Made by a program: the position numbers and the translations under genes. Source: UBA3222 sp002363035 (GTDB taxonomy: Bacteria > Verrucomicrobiota > Verrucomicrobiia > Opitutales > UBA9783). From it: a DNA stretch of 45,473 nt. Positions 8,183 through 15,824 of this stretch are shown piece after piece. Each line of letters begins with the position of its first letter. The stretch's first letter is position 1. The notes under the pieces were generated by a model. The model ran no database searches. It was not told the DNA's origin and saw only the letters and a program-made list of their open reading frames with translations. The stretch covers positions 1-45,473 of the forward strand of contig CAMPCR010000003.1 in NCBI GenBank assembly GCA_946646575.1, written 5' to 3'.

Positions 8183-8206
8183 TGTCTTTCAAAGACACAC
8201 TAGAAT
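8183..8206 (+). promoter_or_regulatory. Palindromic operator candidate next to a -10 box before the histidine kinase
   Basis: TGTCTTT-c-AAAGACA (8183-8197) is an exact 7+7-bp palindrome. A -10-like TAGAAT (8201-8206) follows 3 bases later. A good -35 box is not visible, so the palindrome may be an activator or repressor site. It sits in the divergent region between rpmF and the kinase gene and could serve either. Confidence 0.4.
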
Positions 8207-8255
8207 TATGGCGTAAAGCAACAATTTGTCCTGCCATTTGACACGTTACCGCCGT

Positions 8256-9773
8256 ATGACGAAACCCACTGCCCGCAAGCGACCGCACTGTCAGTCACCG
8301 TTGCCAAACGAAAACAATCAACAACAAGCTTTATCATCCTTAAATCGCGAACGAAAACGCCTGCGTGCCATTTTCCATCTGTTGCACGAAGCCGTTCTGT
8401 TGGTTGACAACAAAGGAAGTATTTTATTTTACAACCATTCCGCTCAACAACTGCTGGCGTTGCCGGGAAAAGCCAAACATATACCGCACCTGTGGCACTG
8501 GATACCGACACTGAAAAGCTTTTTTACTCAACCCGATCCGAATTCCCACCCGGATATATTGGCAACGGAGACCGAACTGATCTATCCCGAAAAACGCTTT
8601 GTTCGATTGCAACTGCAACCGTTTTCGGAAGCCGATGAAAAAGCTCAATTCATCGTATTACTTCAGGATGTTACGCAGGAACGAACGCAATCCGAAGAAC
8701 AACTTTTTCAAGGGTGTCTTGATTCCGTTACGCAACTTGCTTCCGAACTGGCTCACGAACTCGGGAACCCGCTCAATGCCATCGGTATTCATCTGCAACT
8801 GGTTCAACGTACGCTGAAGGAACTTTTCTCGACAACCGATGTTGCCGCACACAGCGAAAAACCGACACATAAAACGACGAAAGCGGATGTAATATCGCCG
8901 GCAACGACACCCTCTGCCTCGGAAAATGCCGCAAAGGCTGTACCCTCAAGCTATCCCGTTTTACCCGTCTATCCCGTGCAAACCGCCAAAAAGGGAGCCG
9001 TTTCAACAGCGATACAACAACATACGACAACATCTGGAAATCCCGACACAGCCATCGTGCCAATCGCGACGACAGCCGTTGTTCCGATACCCGAAAAACA
9101 ACCGCCTTTTCAACGTTTTGCATCTTCTCAAACAGCTGAACCGTTACAAACGCTTTTACAATCGCTGTCTGTATGTCAATCGGAAGTTCAGCGCCTGGAT
9201 GCGCTGATACAACAATTTTTGAAATCCGTTCGCCCGCAATCGTTGGCATTGAAACGCGGCAATGTTCTTCAACCATTGAAAAGAGTTCTGGCGGTATTAA
9301 AACCGCAACTGGACGATGCGCACATTACGGTCGAACTCCATATCTCCAATCCTCTTTCTTCCGTTTTTATGGATGCCGATCGTCTGCATCAGGCATTCTT
9401 TAATGTATTGAAAAACGCACGCGAAGCCATCGGAACCAACGGGAAGATTATTATTTCATGCCATCAGGACGAACAGTATTTGATTCTTTCTTTTGCCGAT
9501 TCGGGAGGCGGATTTCCGGAAACGCAAACCATACAATTATTTTCACAATCACACACAACTCAAAAACCGAACGGTCACGGCATCGGCATGCTCATTGTGC
9601 AACGCATCATGCGCGAACACAACGGGTTCGTTGAAATCCAAACCAAAGCCCCCATCGGCTCCGTTGTTTCTTTAAAATTTCCGCTCCCAGAACCGATGAC
9701 GCGAAAGCTTGAGACACGACGGCGAAAAGCAGTGAAAAAAAAAGAAAAAGAAAATCATAAAAATTGCAAATAA
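8256..9773 (+). CDS. Orphan PAS-domain sensor histidine kinase (NtrB-like, cytoplasmic)
   Basis: A PAS domain (about residues 35-140) precedes the H-box SELAHELGNPLNAIG with the phosphoacceptor His at residue 167. The ATP-binding domain follows with N-box NVLKNAREAIG, G1 DSGGGF and G2 GHGIGM. No transmembrane segment is present, so it senses an internal signal, as NtrB does. Unusually, about 100 residues rich in Thr, Ala, Pro and Ser (about 193-293) are inserted between the two helices of the dimerisation domain; the second helix resumes at LSVCQSEVQRLDALIQQFLK. No response regulator is adjacent. I chose the ATG at 8256. A TTG at 8226 would add ten residues without a better ribosome-binding site. 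The C-terminus is a very basic Lys/Arg-rich tail of about 20 residues. Confidence 0.88.
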   Translation: MTKPTARKRPHCQSPLPNENNQQQALSSLNRERKRLRAIFHLLHEAVLLVDNKGSILFYNHSAQQLLALPGKAKHIPHLWHWIPTLKSFFTQPDPNSHPDILATETELIYPEKRFVRLQLQPFSEADEKAQFIVLLQDVTQERTQSEEQLFQGCLDSVTQLASELAHELGNPLNAIGIHLQLVQRTLKELFSTTDVAAHSEKPTHKTTKADVISPATTPSASENAAKAVPSSYPVLPVYPVQTAKKGAVSTAIQQHTTTSGNPDTAIVPIATTAVVPIPEKQPPFQRFASSQTAEPLQTLLQSLSVCQSEVQRLDALIQQFLKSVRPQSLALKRGNVLQPLKRVLAVLKPQLDDAHITVELHISNPLSSVFMDADRLHQAFFNVLKNAREAIGTNGKIIISCHQDEQYLILSFADSGGGFPETQTIQLFSQSHTTQKPNGHGIGMLIVQRIMREHNGFVEIQTKAPIGSVVSLKFPLPEPMTRKLETRRRKAVKKKEKENHKNCK

Positions 9774-9817
9774 GCAGGAAGTCATCTCCGCACGACGCCC
9801 ACCTGCTTTCCTTTTTT
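9772..9817 (+). terminator. Probable intrinsic terminator after the histidine kinase
   Basis: AAGCAGG (9772-9778, starting in the stop codon) pairs with CCTGCTT (9802-9808) and is followed by TCCTTTTTT. The loop is long (23 bases) and may hold a small extra stem, so the fold is less certain than a classic terminator. Confidence 0.5.
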
Positions 9818-9825
9818 CGTTTCCG

Positions 9826-9884
9826 TATAATACCCGTTTAACACAAAATTCCCCTTGCTCTTTCACCTCCAAATCCCCTAAAAT
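9826..9884 (+). promoter_or_regulatory. Promoter region of the moxR-bat-murJ operon
   Basis: Two -10 boxes are visible. A perfect TATAAT lies at 9826-9831 without a good -35. A second pair, TTGCTC (9855-9860) and TAAAAT (9879-9884), is 18 bases apart and ends 15 bases before the moxR start. One or both should drive the long plus-strand operon, since no other promoter-sized gap occurs until after murJ. Confidence 0.45.
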
Positions 9885-9899
9885 AGCAGAGGGTATATT

Positions 9900-10907
9900 T
9901 TGTCTATGGCACAAACATCTCAGGTCTCTTTAAGCGAGCTCAACGAGCAGATTCAGGCAAAAACCACCTGGATTGAAGCGCTTCGCACGGAAATCGGCAA
10001 GGTCTACATCGGGAATAAACAGGTGGTGGACATGCTGCTGGTCGGATTGCTCGGGAACGGACACGTGTTGCTGGAAGGATTGCCGGGGTTGGCGAAAACG
10101 CTCGTCATCAAAACGTTCGGGCAAATCTTTCAACTGCAATTTCAACGCATCCAGTTCACGCCCGATTTGTTGCCGTCCGACATCATCGGAACCATCATCT
10201 ACAATCCAAACAAGGGAGAATTTACGACCAAGAAGGGACCGATTTTCACCAATTTGCTGCTGGCGGATGAAATCAATCGTGCACCGTCAAAAGTACAAGC
10301 CGCATTGCTGGAAGGCATGCAGGAGCGGCAGGTAACGCTGGGCGAAAACACCTATGCGCTCGAAAAGCCGTTTTTGGTGTTGGCAACGCAAAATCCGATC
10401 GAACAGGAAGGTACCTACACCTTGCCGGAAGCGCAGTTGGATCGTTTCATGATCAAGCTGAAAGTCACGTATTCTTCGTGGGAAGAGGAGCGGAAAATTT
10501 TGGAAATCAAGACCACCCTTCAAACAAAAGAAGAGGCAAAACCGTTGTTGTCGCCGAAAGAAATTTTCGAAAGCCGCGACTGCATCGATCAAATCTACGT
10601 GGACGGCAAGATTAAGGACTACATCGTGGATTTAGTCTACGCCACGCGCACGCCGGAACGTTATCATTTACCGATAAAGAGCATGTTGCGGTTCGGCGCA
10701 TCGCCGCGTGCCACGATTGCGCTGACGATTGGCGCAAAGGTGTGGGCGTTCCTTAATCGTCGCGGGTATGTCATCCCGCAGGACGTGAAGGCAATGGCGT
10801 TTCCGATTTTGACGCACCGCATCGGCTTGTCGTACGAAGCGGAAGCGGAGGAAACGACCGCCGAACAGATTATCGAGAAAATCCTTGAAACGGTTCCGGT
10901 TCCCTGA
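9900..10907 (+). CDS. MoxR-family AAA+ ATPase
   Basis: The 335-residue protein has the MoxR Walker A as EGLPGLAKT, the conserved QFTPDLLPSDIIG, Walker B LLLADEINRA with the PSKVQAALLEGMQERQVT stretch after it, the sensor region LATQNPIEQEGTYTLPEAQL and a C-terminal lid with RFGASPRATI. MoxR ATPases act as chaperones that help metal or cofactor loading and work with VWA-domain partners, which follow in this operon. The start is taken as TTG (9900) because AGAGGG lies 6 bases before it; ATG at 9906 is nearly as likely. The stop overlaps the next start by one base (TGATG), so the two are translationally coupled. Confidence 0.95.
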   Translation: MSMAQTSQVSLSELNEQIQAKTTWIEALRTEIGKVYIGNKQVVDMLLVGLLGNGHVLLEGLPGLAKTLVIKTFGQIFQLQFQRIQFTPDLLPSDIIGTIIYNPNKGEFTTKKGPIFTNLLLADEINRAPSKVQAALLEGMQERQVTLGENTYALEKPFLVLATQNPIEQEGTYTLPEAQLDRFMIKLKVTYSSWEEERKILEIKTTLQTKEEAKPLLSPKEIFESRDCIDQIYVDGKIKDYIVDLVYATRTPERYHLPIKSMLRFGASPRATIALTIGAKVWAFLNRRGYVIPQDVKAMAFPILTHRIGLSYEAEAEETTAEQIIEKILETVPVP

Positions 10908-11803
10908 TGCTCGACGAAGCAAAAGTTCGCGCGGTTCTGCAAAAGGTTCGCGCCATTGAAGTTCGCACCCGCAAGGTGATGAACGAAGGTATTTCCGGCT
11001 CCTGGCGCAGCCACTTCAAGGGGCGCGGCATGAATTTCGAAGAACTGCGCGATTACACGCCGGGCGACGAAATTAGAACCATCGACTGGAATTCCACCGC
11101 CAAACTCAACCGTCCCGTCGTCAAGGTGTTCCGCGAAGATCGGGAGCTGGTTTTTATTCTGGTGCTGGACGTCAGCGCCTCCGACGAATGCGGTTCCGTC
11201 GATCAGTCAAAGCGGGAATTTGCGTCCGAAATCGCGAGCGTTCTGGCACTTTCGGCGTTAAAAAATAACGATAAGGTCGGGCTGTTTTTGTTTTCGGATC
11301 AAATCGAGAAATTCATTCAGCCGCAGAAGGGACAGGCGCAGCTGTTGGCGGTCATTCGCGAAGCCTTATTCTTCAAACCGCAACATACGCAAACCGATCT
11401 CGTCGGTTGTTTGAAATCGTTGCAGCAGATGCTGAAAAAGAAGGCGATCATCTGCTTTTTATCGGATTTTCTGCCGACGCGAACGGTTGACGCGAACGAA
11501 CTGCTCAAAACGCTCGGACATCTGTATCACCGCCACGATGTGATGTGCATCCGCATTACCGATCCGCGCGAAAAGGAATTGCCGAACGTGGGTTTTGTCG
11601 CCCTGACCGATGCCGAAACCGGCGAAACCGCCTATGTGGATACACATGCGGCTTCCGTTCGTAAAGCCTATACCGACGAACGCAACCGCTACTGGGAGAA
11701 TTTTCAAAACGCCTGCAAACATCACGGCGTCGGGGTACTGACTCTGACCAACGGACAGCCGTACATGCAACAGTTGCGGACGTTCTTTGTACAGCGCCGC
11801 TAG
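10907..11803 (+). CDS. DUF58-domain protein of the MoxR/Bat operon
   Basis: The 298-residue protein shows the DUF58 signature FEELRDYTPGDEIRTIDWN and then STAKLNRPVVKVFREDREL, followed by a VWA-like fold with the degenerate metal site LVLDVSASDE. DUF58 proteins are the usual direct partner of MoxR and probably bind its client or form part of the membrane-associated VWA complex. No membrane segment or signal peptide is present, so it is cytoplasmic. It overlaps moxR by one base. Twelve bases after its stop a small open frame begins with a good ribosome-binding site. Confidence 0.9.
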   Translation: MLDEAKVRAVLQKVRAIEVRTRKVMNEGISGSWRSHFKGRGMNFEELRDYTPGDEIRTIDWNSTAKLNRPVVKVFREDRELVFILVLDVSASDECGSVDQSKREFASEIASVLALSALKNNDKVGLFLFSDQIEKFIQPQKGQAQLLAVIREALFFKPQHTQTDLVGCLKSLQQMLKKKAIICFLSDFLPTRTVDANELLKTLGHLYHRHDVMCIRITDPREKELPNVGFVALTDAETGETAYVDTHAASVRKAYTDERNRYWENFQNACKHHGVGVLTLTNGQPYMQQLRTFFVQRR

Positions 11804-11815
11804 AGGAACAAAGAA

Positions 11816-11947
11816 ATGGAAATGCACAAGGACACCTTTCGACAGCCGAATTTTTCGGCGGTTGCGGTTGCCGTTTGTGCGTCCCGAAGTCATGCACGTT
11901 TGTATCCGTTTTGCGTCATTGACGACGGAAAGGAGGCGGAATTGTAA
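11816..11947 (+). CDS. Small coupling ORF (43 codons) between the DUF58 and DUF4381-like genes
   Basis: An ATG at 11816 sits 8 bases after AGAGGA, an excellent ribosome-binding site. The frame stays open for 43 codons and its TAA shares one base with the ATG of the next gene (TAATG at 11945-11949). The peptide begins MEMHKDTFRQPNF and ends DDGKEAEL. I recognise no family. Fit at both ends suggests that ribosomes travel through the gap and hand over to the next gene. It may be a leader for translational coupling rather than a functional protein. Confidence 0.5.
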   Translation: MEMHKDTFRQPNFSAVAVAVCASRSHARLYPFCVIDDGKEAEL

Positions 11948-13257
11948 TGAGAAAACGGGAAAAGTGTTCTGATTTTTCACGTCGCCATTCATACATAAAA
12001 CACGCTTGGTGCGCCCTTCTTGCGGTTTCGTTGCTGACGGCGGACGGTGCCCTGCGCGCCGAAGAGGGTTCGAGATTACAAACGAACGTCCGCACCGCCT
12101 CCGACAGCTCCGCTTTGCCCGCAAATGTAATCGCAAGTTCGGCAAATACGTCCGTTTCTGCCTCGGCAAACGGCTCGGGTTCGTCCTTAACGGGCATGCC
12201 TCAGGGATCGGAGAGCAATGCTTCAAATACCGTCGGAACAAAAGCCGTTGTTTCCGGCACAACGTCCTCTGTCGAAACTTCCGCTTCAAATACGGCAAGT
12301 CCGTTTCAAACATCCGTCCTTCCGACAAAAACCGCTCCGACAGGCACTTCAAACGGCGTTCCTTCATCGATCTCTGCGACGGTTCCAAGCACAACGGGAA
12401 CATCGGGCGCAACGGCTTCGGGCGTAACGACCGTGCCCGCAACGAATTCGGGTGTGACAACCGCGACGGGCGTAACGGCTTCGTCGGCAACAGGTGCGAC
12501 CGTTTCGGCAAGTCCCGCAACGGGGACAACAACTTCCGCGACAAGCTCGGTTTCGACACCTCCGAACACCGTAAATTCCTCTCAAACATCACCCGCGCCG
12601 ACGAACATCCCCCTTGGTGTATCGGCGGGTTCGGACGCAAGCAGTGCATCTCCGACGCCTGAAGAGGAAGAACCGCAGGATCTCGGTGACATTCTCGATC
12701 TGCGTCCGCCGGCAAAATTAAAAGTTTCTCTGTTACCGTGGGTGATTGCGCTTTTGTTCGTTTTATCGGCGGTCGGACTGTGGTTTTTGCTGAAACGAAA
12801 GCGGCGCGGAAAAGCGAAAAAAGAAAAACCGACCAAGCCAATCGATCCGTACGAAGAAGTTTTGCTGGCGTTAAAAGAGGCTTCGAAAAAGCTGGATGTT
12901 ACCAATCCGAAACCCTTTGCGTTTTTCCTGACCGACGCGGTGCGTCTGTATTTATCCCGCATTTTTCGGCTTCCCGCGCCCGAAAGCACCACGCAGGAAC
13001 TGTTGCAACAACTGCCGTGGTGCGTGGAACTAACGGACGATTTGAGAACGAACATCACGCAATTTCTTCAACGGTGCGACCTGGTGAAATTCACGACCAT
13101 GCCGTTCGACGAACCTTTTTTGCTTCAACTGCACCAACAGGCGGAAGCGATTGTTGCCGCTTCGCACGAACTCACTAAATCCAAACCCGCGCCCGTCGCA
13201 TCCGCCGCACCGAATGTTGCGTCGTCGTCCAAACCTGAAAAAACGTCAAAAAAATGA
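11947..13257 (+). CDS. DUF4381-like membrane protein of the Bat operon with Ser/Thr/Ala-rich periplasmic arm
   Basis: The 436-residue protein has a signal-like hydrophobic stretch (about 20-38, ending GALRAEEG) and about 200 residues of Thr, Ser, Ala, Val and Gly low complexity (TASGVTT, TATGVTASSATGATVS). A transmembrane helix LPWVIALLFVLSAVGLWFLL (about 260-280) leads to a basic cytoplasmic stretch and a helical domain (YEEVLLALKEASKKLD and then FAFFLTDAVRLYLSRIFRLP, ESTTQELLQQLP). That last domain resembles the DUF4381 proteins that sit between DUF58 and VWA genes in Bat operons. AAGGAGG lies 10 bases before the ATG, a strong ribosome-binding site. The low-complexity arm may be disordered or glycosylated. 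The function of the family is unknown beyond its operon. Confidence 0.75.
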   Translation: MRKREKCSDFSRRHSYIKHAWCALLAVSLLTADGALRAEEGSRLQTNVRTASDSSALPANVIASSANTSVSASANGSGSSLTGMPQGSESNASNTVGTKAVVSGTTSSVETSASNTASPFQTSVLPTKTAPTGTSNGVPSSISATVPSTTGTSGATASGVTTVPATNSGVTTATGVTASSATGATVSASPATGTTTSATSSVSTPPNTVNSSQTSPAPTNIPLGVSAGSDASSASPTPEEEEPQDLGDILDLRPPAKLKVSLLPWVIALLFVLSAVGLWFLLKRKRRGKAKKEKPTKPIDPYEEVLLALKEASKKLDVTNPKPFAFFLTDAVRLYLSRIFRLPAPESTTQELLQQLPWCVELTDDLRTNITQFLQRCDLVKFTTMPFDEPFLLQLHQQAEAIVAASHELTKSKPAPVASAAPNVASSSKPEKTSKK

Positions 13258-13439
13258 ACCTTTATTTCAAATTTTGCGGGTTGAGAACGACGAAAACACT
13301 TTCGGGCGCGGGAAGGGCGGTGCTTTTTTTTAAAGCGCTTCGCCGGTTCATCAACGCAGGGAAACCGATCGAACGCTTCGCAACAAACCCGCAACCAAAC
13401 CTTAAACCCTCAACCGCGCTTTGCGCCGTTTCGCAATGA
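13254..13439 (+). CDS. Small coupling ORF (61 codons) between the DUF4381-like gene and batA
   Basis: The ATG overlaps the stop of the preceding gene (ATGA at 13254-13257) and the stop overlaps the batA start (ATGA at 13436-13439). The 61-residue peptide begins MNLYFKFCGLRTTKT, is basic and rich in Phe, Ala and Arg, and matches no family I know. Exact four-base overlaps at both ends argue that it is translated, at least as a bridge. It is the second of a series of such bridges in this operon. Confidence 0.5.
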   Translation: MNLYFKFCGLRTTKTLSGAGRAVLFFKALRRFINAGKPIERFATNPQPNLKPSTALCAVSQ

Positions 13440-14386
13440 CCAACGTCAGTTTTTCGTTTCATTACCCGTGGGTGTTGCTCGGTTTATTGCTGTTGCCGCT
13501 GTGGTATATGACGGCGTTTCGCGTATGGCGCGCCAAACGTTTCATCACACATTCGTCCGTACAGCCGTTTCAAAAATTAAAAACCCAACCGCAACGTCTT
13601 CCGTTGCTGTTGCGGACGCTGGCGCTGGCGAGCATCATTACGGCATTGGCGCGCCCGCAAAGCGTTTATGAGGTTATTAACAACAATTCGAACGGTGTCG
13701 ACATGATGCTGGCGTTGGATTTGTCATCGTCCATGCTCATTCCAGATTTTACGGATGCCATGCGACGGCGTACCACGCGTATCGAAGCCGCCAAGAACGT
13801 GATGAAAGACTTTATTGAACAGCGCGGCAGCGACCGCATCGGCCTGGTTTCGTTTGCGCTTTATCCCTATCTTGTCAGCCCGCTGACCCTGAACCACGAA
13901 TGGCTGTTGCAGAATTTGAAACGGCTCAATGCCGGAACCATCGAAGACGGAACCGCCATCGGAAGCGCGGTCACCATGTGTCTGAACCGACTGAAGGAAT
14001 TGACCGCCAAAACGCGCCTTATCATTCTTTTGACGGACGGCGTCAACAACTCCGGAGACGTCACGCCGACGCTGGCGGCAACGATTGCCAAAAGTTTTCA
14101 GACGAAAATTTACGCCATCATGATCGGCAACGACCAGGTGTTCCCGACGGACGAGCAAACGCTGGCATCGATGGCGGAAACCACGGGCGGGCGTTTTTAT
14201 CGCGCGTACGACATGAAAAGCCTGCAGAGCGTTTATAAGGAAATCGACCAGTTGGAAAAAACGGAAGTCGAGACCGAGAGCACAAAAAACTACGGCGAGC
14301 TGTTTCTCTACTGTCTCTACGTCGCCGCCGCACTGCTGTTCCTTGAGTTTTACCTCAAAACCCGCCGTTATCGGATTGTCGCATGA
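13436..14386 (+). CDS. batA: VWA-domain membrane protein BatA
   Basis: An N-terminal membrane segment (PWVLLGLLLLPLWYM) and a second one (LALASIITALARPQS) precede a von Willebrand A domain with a complete metal-ion-dependent adhesion site: DLSSS, the threonine region GTIEDGTAIGSA and LTDGVNNSG. A C-terminal helix (ELFLYCLYVAAALLFLEFYL) closes the protein. This three-helix plus VWA layout is that of BatA. Bat proteins form an inner-membrane complex linked to oxidative-stress tolerance in Bacteroides and envelope function elsewhere. The ATG at 13436 is chosen over an upstream TTG because of the overlapping ATGA junction. Confidence 0.9.
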   Translation: MTNVSFSFHYPWVLLGLLLLPLWYMTAFRVWRAKRFITHSSVQPFQKLKTQPQRLPLLLRTLALASIITALARPQSVYEVINNNSNGVDMMLALDLSSSMLIPDFTDAMRRRTTRIEAAKNVMKDFIEQRGSDRIGLVSFALYPYLVSPLTLNHEWLLQNLKRLNAGTIEDGTAIGSAVTMCLNRLKELTAKTRLIILLTDGVNNSGDVTPTLAATIAKSFQTKIYAIMIGNDQVFPTDEQTLASMAETTGGRFYRAYDMKSLQSVYKEIDQLEKTEVETESTKNYGELFLYCLYVAAALLFLEFYLKTRRYRIVA

Positions 14387-14811
14387 TGTTTATGAAACAG
14401 ATTTTTATAAAGGTCGTTCTTATGCTCCGTTTCGAAGGGCTTGCGGGCTTCGGATATCGACGACAACGGCGAACATTGGGCGAAAGCGATATGTCCCCCG
14501 AGACAATGCGGACAAAAAGCGGTGTGCATTTCACCGTGAACTCCGTCGCGCGGAACGGTTCTTTCCGAAACGGTTTCAAATCCTTCGCCGAAACATTCTC
14601 CGGAAGGCATTGCCGTTCCGCAGGCATTCCAAAACAGCTTGTCGGTATCTCTGTCGGTGAAAAAGCAAATCCGCAAATGTCTTCTAAATTTTCGCTCTTT
14701 GTACAAAGCACGACGGCGCCATTCTCGCCCATGGGGTTCCCTTCCTGCCTTTTCCCATCGCCGCTTTCGGCATTGTTTGGAAACTTTTATCCCGTTTGGA
14801 GGAGCGCATGA
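14383..14811 (+). CDS. Coupling ORF (142 codons) between batA and batB, no known family
   Basis: The frame starts inside the batA stop (ATGA, 14383-14386) and its own stop overlaps the batB start (ATGA, 14808-14811). With random base use, 142 codons without a stop have a chance of roughly 1 in 1000 (61/64 per codon). The product begins MMFMKQIFIKVVLMLRFEG, is basic and rich in Ser, Phe, Gly and Arg, and has no recognised domain. The batB ribosome-binding site (GGAGGA) lies inside its last codons. Two minus-strand frames are also open here, one with a CPHC pair, but no context supports them. I read it as a translated bridge. Confidence 0.5.
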   Translation: MMFMKQIFIKVVLMLRFEGLAGFGYRRQRRTLGESDMSPETMRTKSGVHFTVNSVARNGSFRNGFKSFAETFSGRHCRSAGIPKQLVGISVGEKANPQMSSKFSLFVQSTTAPFSPMGFPSCLFPSPLSALFGNFYPVWRSA

Positions 14812-15824
14812 CCTTTGTTAATCTCAGTTTCGGGCTCATCCTCCTCATTACCTGCCTGGAGAGCCTTTTCACGCTTTGGCGGAGCCGTCGCAAACGCAAG
14901 AAGCTTCTGGCGCAATGGGGCAGTATCGTTCCGTACGAACCGACCCGCATCCAAAAATGGCGTGCGCGGTTAAGAACCCTCTGTTTGTGTATCGCCGCCG
15001 TTTGCTTCTGCATTGCCGCCGCCCGCCCGCAATGGGGCTTCAAAATGGAACGGCGACAACACGTCGGCGTGAACATTCTGTTCGCGATCGATACCTCCAA
15101 GAGCATGTTGGCAACCGACGTGCGCCCGAACCGCCTGGAGTTGGCAAAAATGAGCATTCTGGAACTGTTGAAGTCCATTCGCGGCGCACACGTCGGTCTG
15201 ATTGCCTTCGCCGGAACCGCCTTTTTGCAGTGTCCGTCCACCAACGACATCGGTGCGTTCAAAGCCGCCCTGAGCGTCCTGGACGTGAACACCATCAAGC
15301 GCGGCGGAACAAACCTGTCGGCGGCGATGGGTATGTCGCTGGAATTGTTTGACGATCAGGCAAACCACAAACAGATTATTCTCCTAACGGACGGCGAAAA
15401 TTTGGCGGGTGATGTTTTAAAAACCGCCAAAAAACTGGCGTCGCGCGGCATTGTCGTGCATACGGTCGGTATCGGAACCCCCAACGGCAGTACCATCAGC
15501 CTTCCGACCGGCAAAGGCGTCGGAGGCGGGTTTTTGAAGGATCCGAGCGGCAAGGTTGTTATTACGAAGCTGGACGAAAAGACGCTCAAATCTGTTGCCG
15601 AGATTACCAAAGGCTTTTATGCGCCGCTCGGGAATGCCGGCGACGGGTTGCAGGTGATTTACAATCTGGCACTCAAAAATTTGCCGAAGGAAAGCTTTGA
15701 AAGTCTTGAGAAAGTTCCGATTGAACGCTATGGTTGGTTTTTGGGCGCGGCACTGCTGTTTTTGGCACTGGAACCGTTGCTGTATTCGTGGAAACCGCTT
15801 AAAAAGAAAGGGAAACGCGCATGA
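14808..15824 (+). CDS. batB: VWA-domain membrane protein BatB
   Basis: The 338-residue protein has an N-terminal membrane helix (LSFGLILLITCLESLF), a second (CLCIAAVCFCIAAARPQWG), a VWA domain with MIDAS motifs DTSKSM, KRGGTNLSAAM and LTDGENLAGD, and a C-terminal helix (YGWFLGAALLFLALEPLLY). It pairs with BatA as the second VWA subunit. The start is the ATG at 14808: GGAGG lies 6 bases upstream and the codon overlaps the preceding stop. Its own stop overlaps the next frame (ATGA, 15821-15824). Confidence 0.9.
   Translation: MTFVNLSFGLILLITCLESLFTLWRSRRKRKKLLAQWGSIVPYEPTRIQKWRARLRTLCLCIAAVCFCIAAARPQWGFKMERRQHVGVNILFAIDTSKSMLATDVRPNRLELAKMSILELLKSIRGAHVGLIAFAGTAFLQCPSTNDIGAFKAALSVLDVNTIKRGGTNLSAAMGMSLELFDDQANHKQIILLTDGENLAGDVLKTAKKLASRGIVVHTVGIGTPNGSTISLPTGKGVGGGFLKDPSGKVVITKLDEKTLKSVAEITKGFYAPLGNAGDGLQVIYNLALKNLPKESFESLEKVPIERYGWFLGAALLFLALEPLLYSWKPLKKKGKRA

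Noticed and set aside
7423..8241. 272-codon plus-strand open frame antisense to plsX and rpmF
   Set aside because: It is a shadow of two well-supported genes.
11459..12841. 460-codon minus-strand open frame antisense to the DUF58 and DUF4381-like genes
   Set aside because: It is a low-complexity Arg/Pro/Leu/Ser-rich shadow of the Ser/Thr/Ala-rich coding strand and has no recognisable domain.
14368..14706. Minus-strand frame with a CPHC pair inside the batA-batB spacer, possible zinc ribbon
   Set aside because: Only one clear Cys pair, no promoter or ribosome-binding site, and the plus-strand frame is fixed by exact overlaps at both ends.
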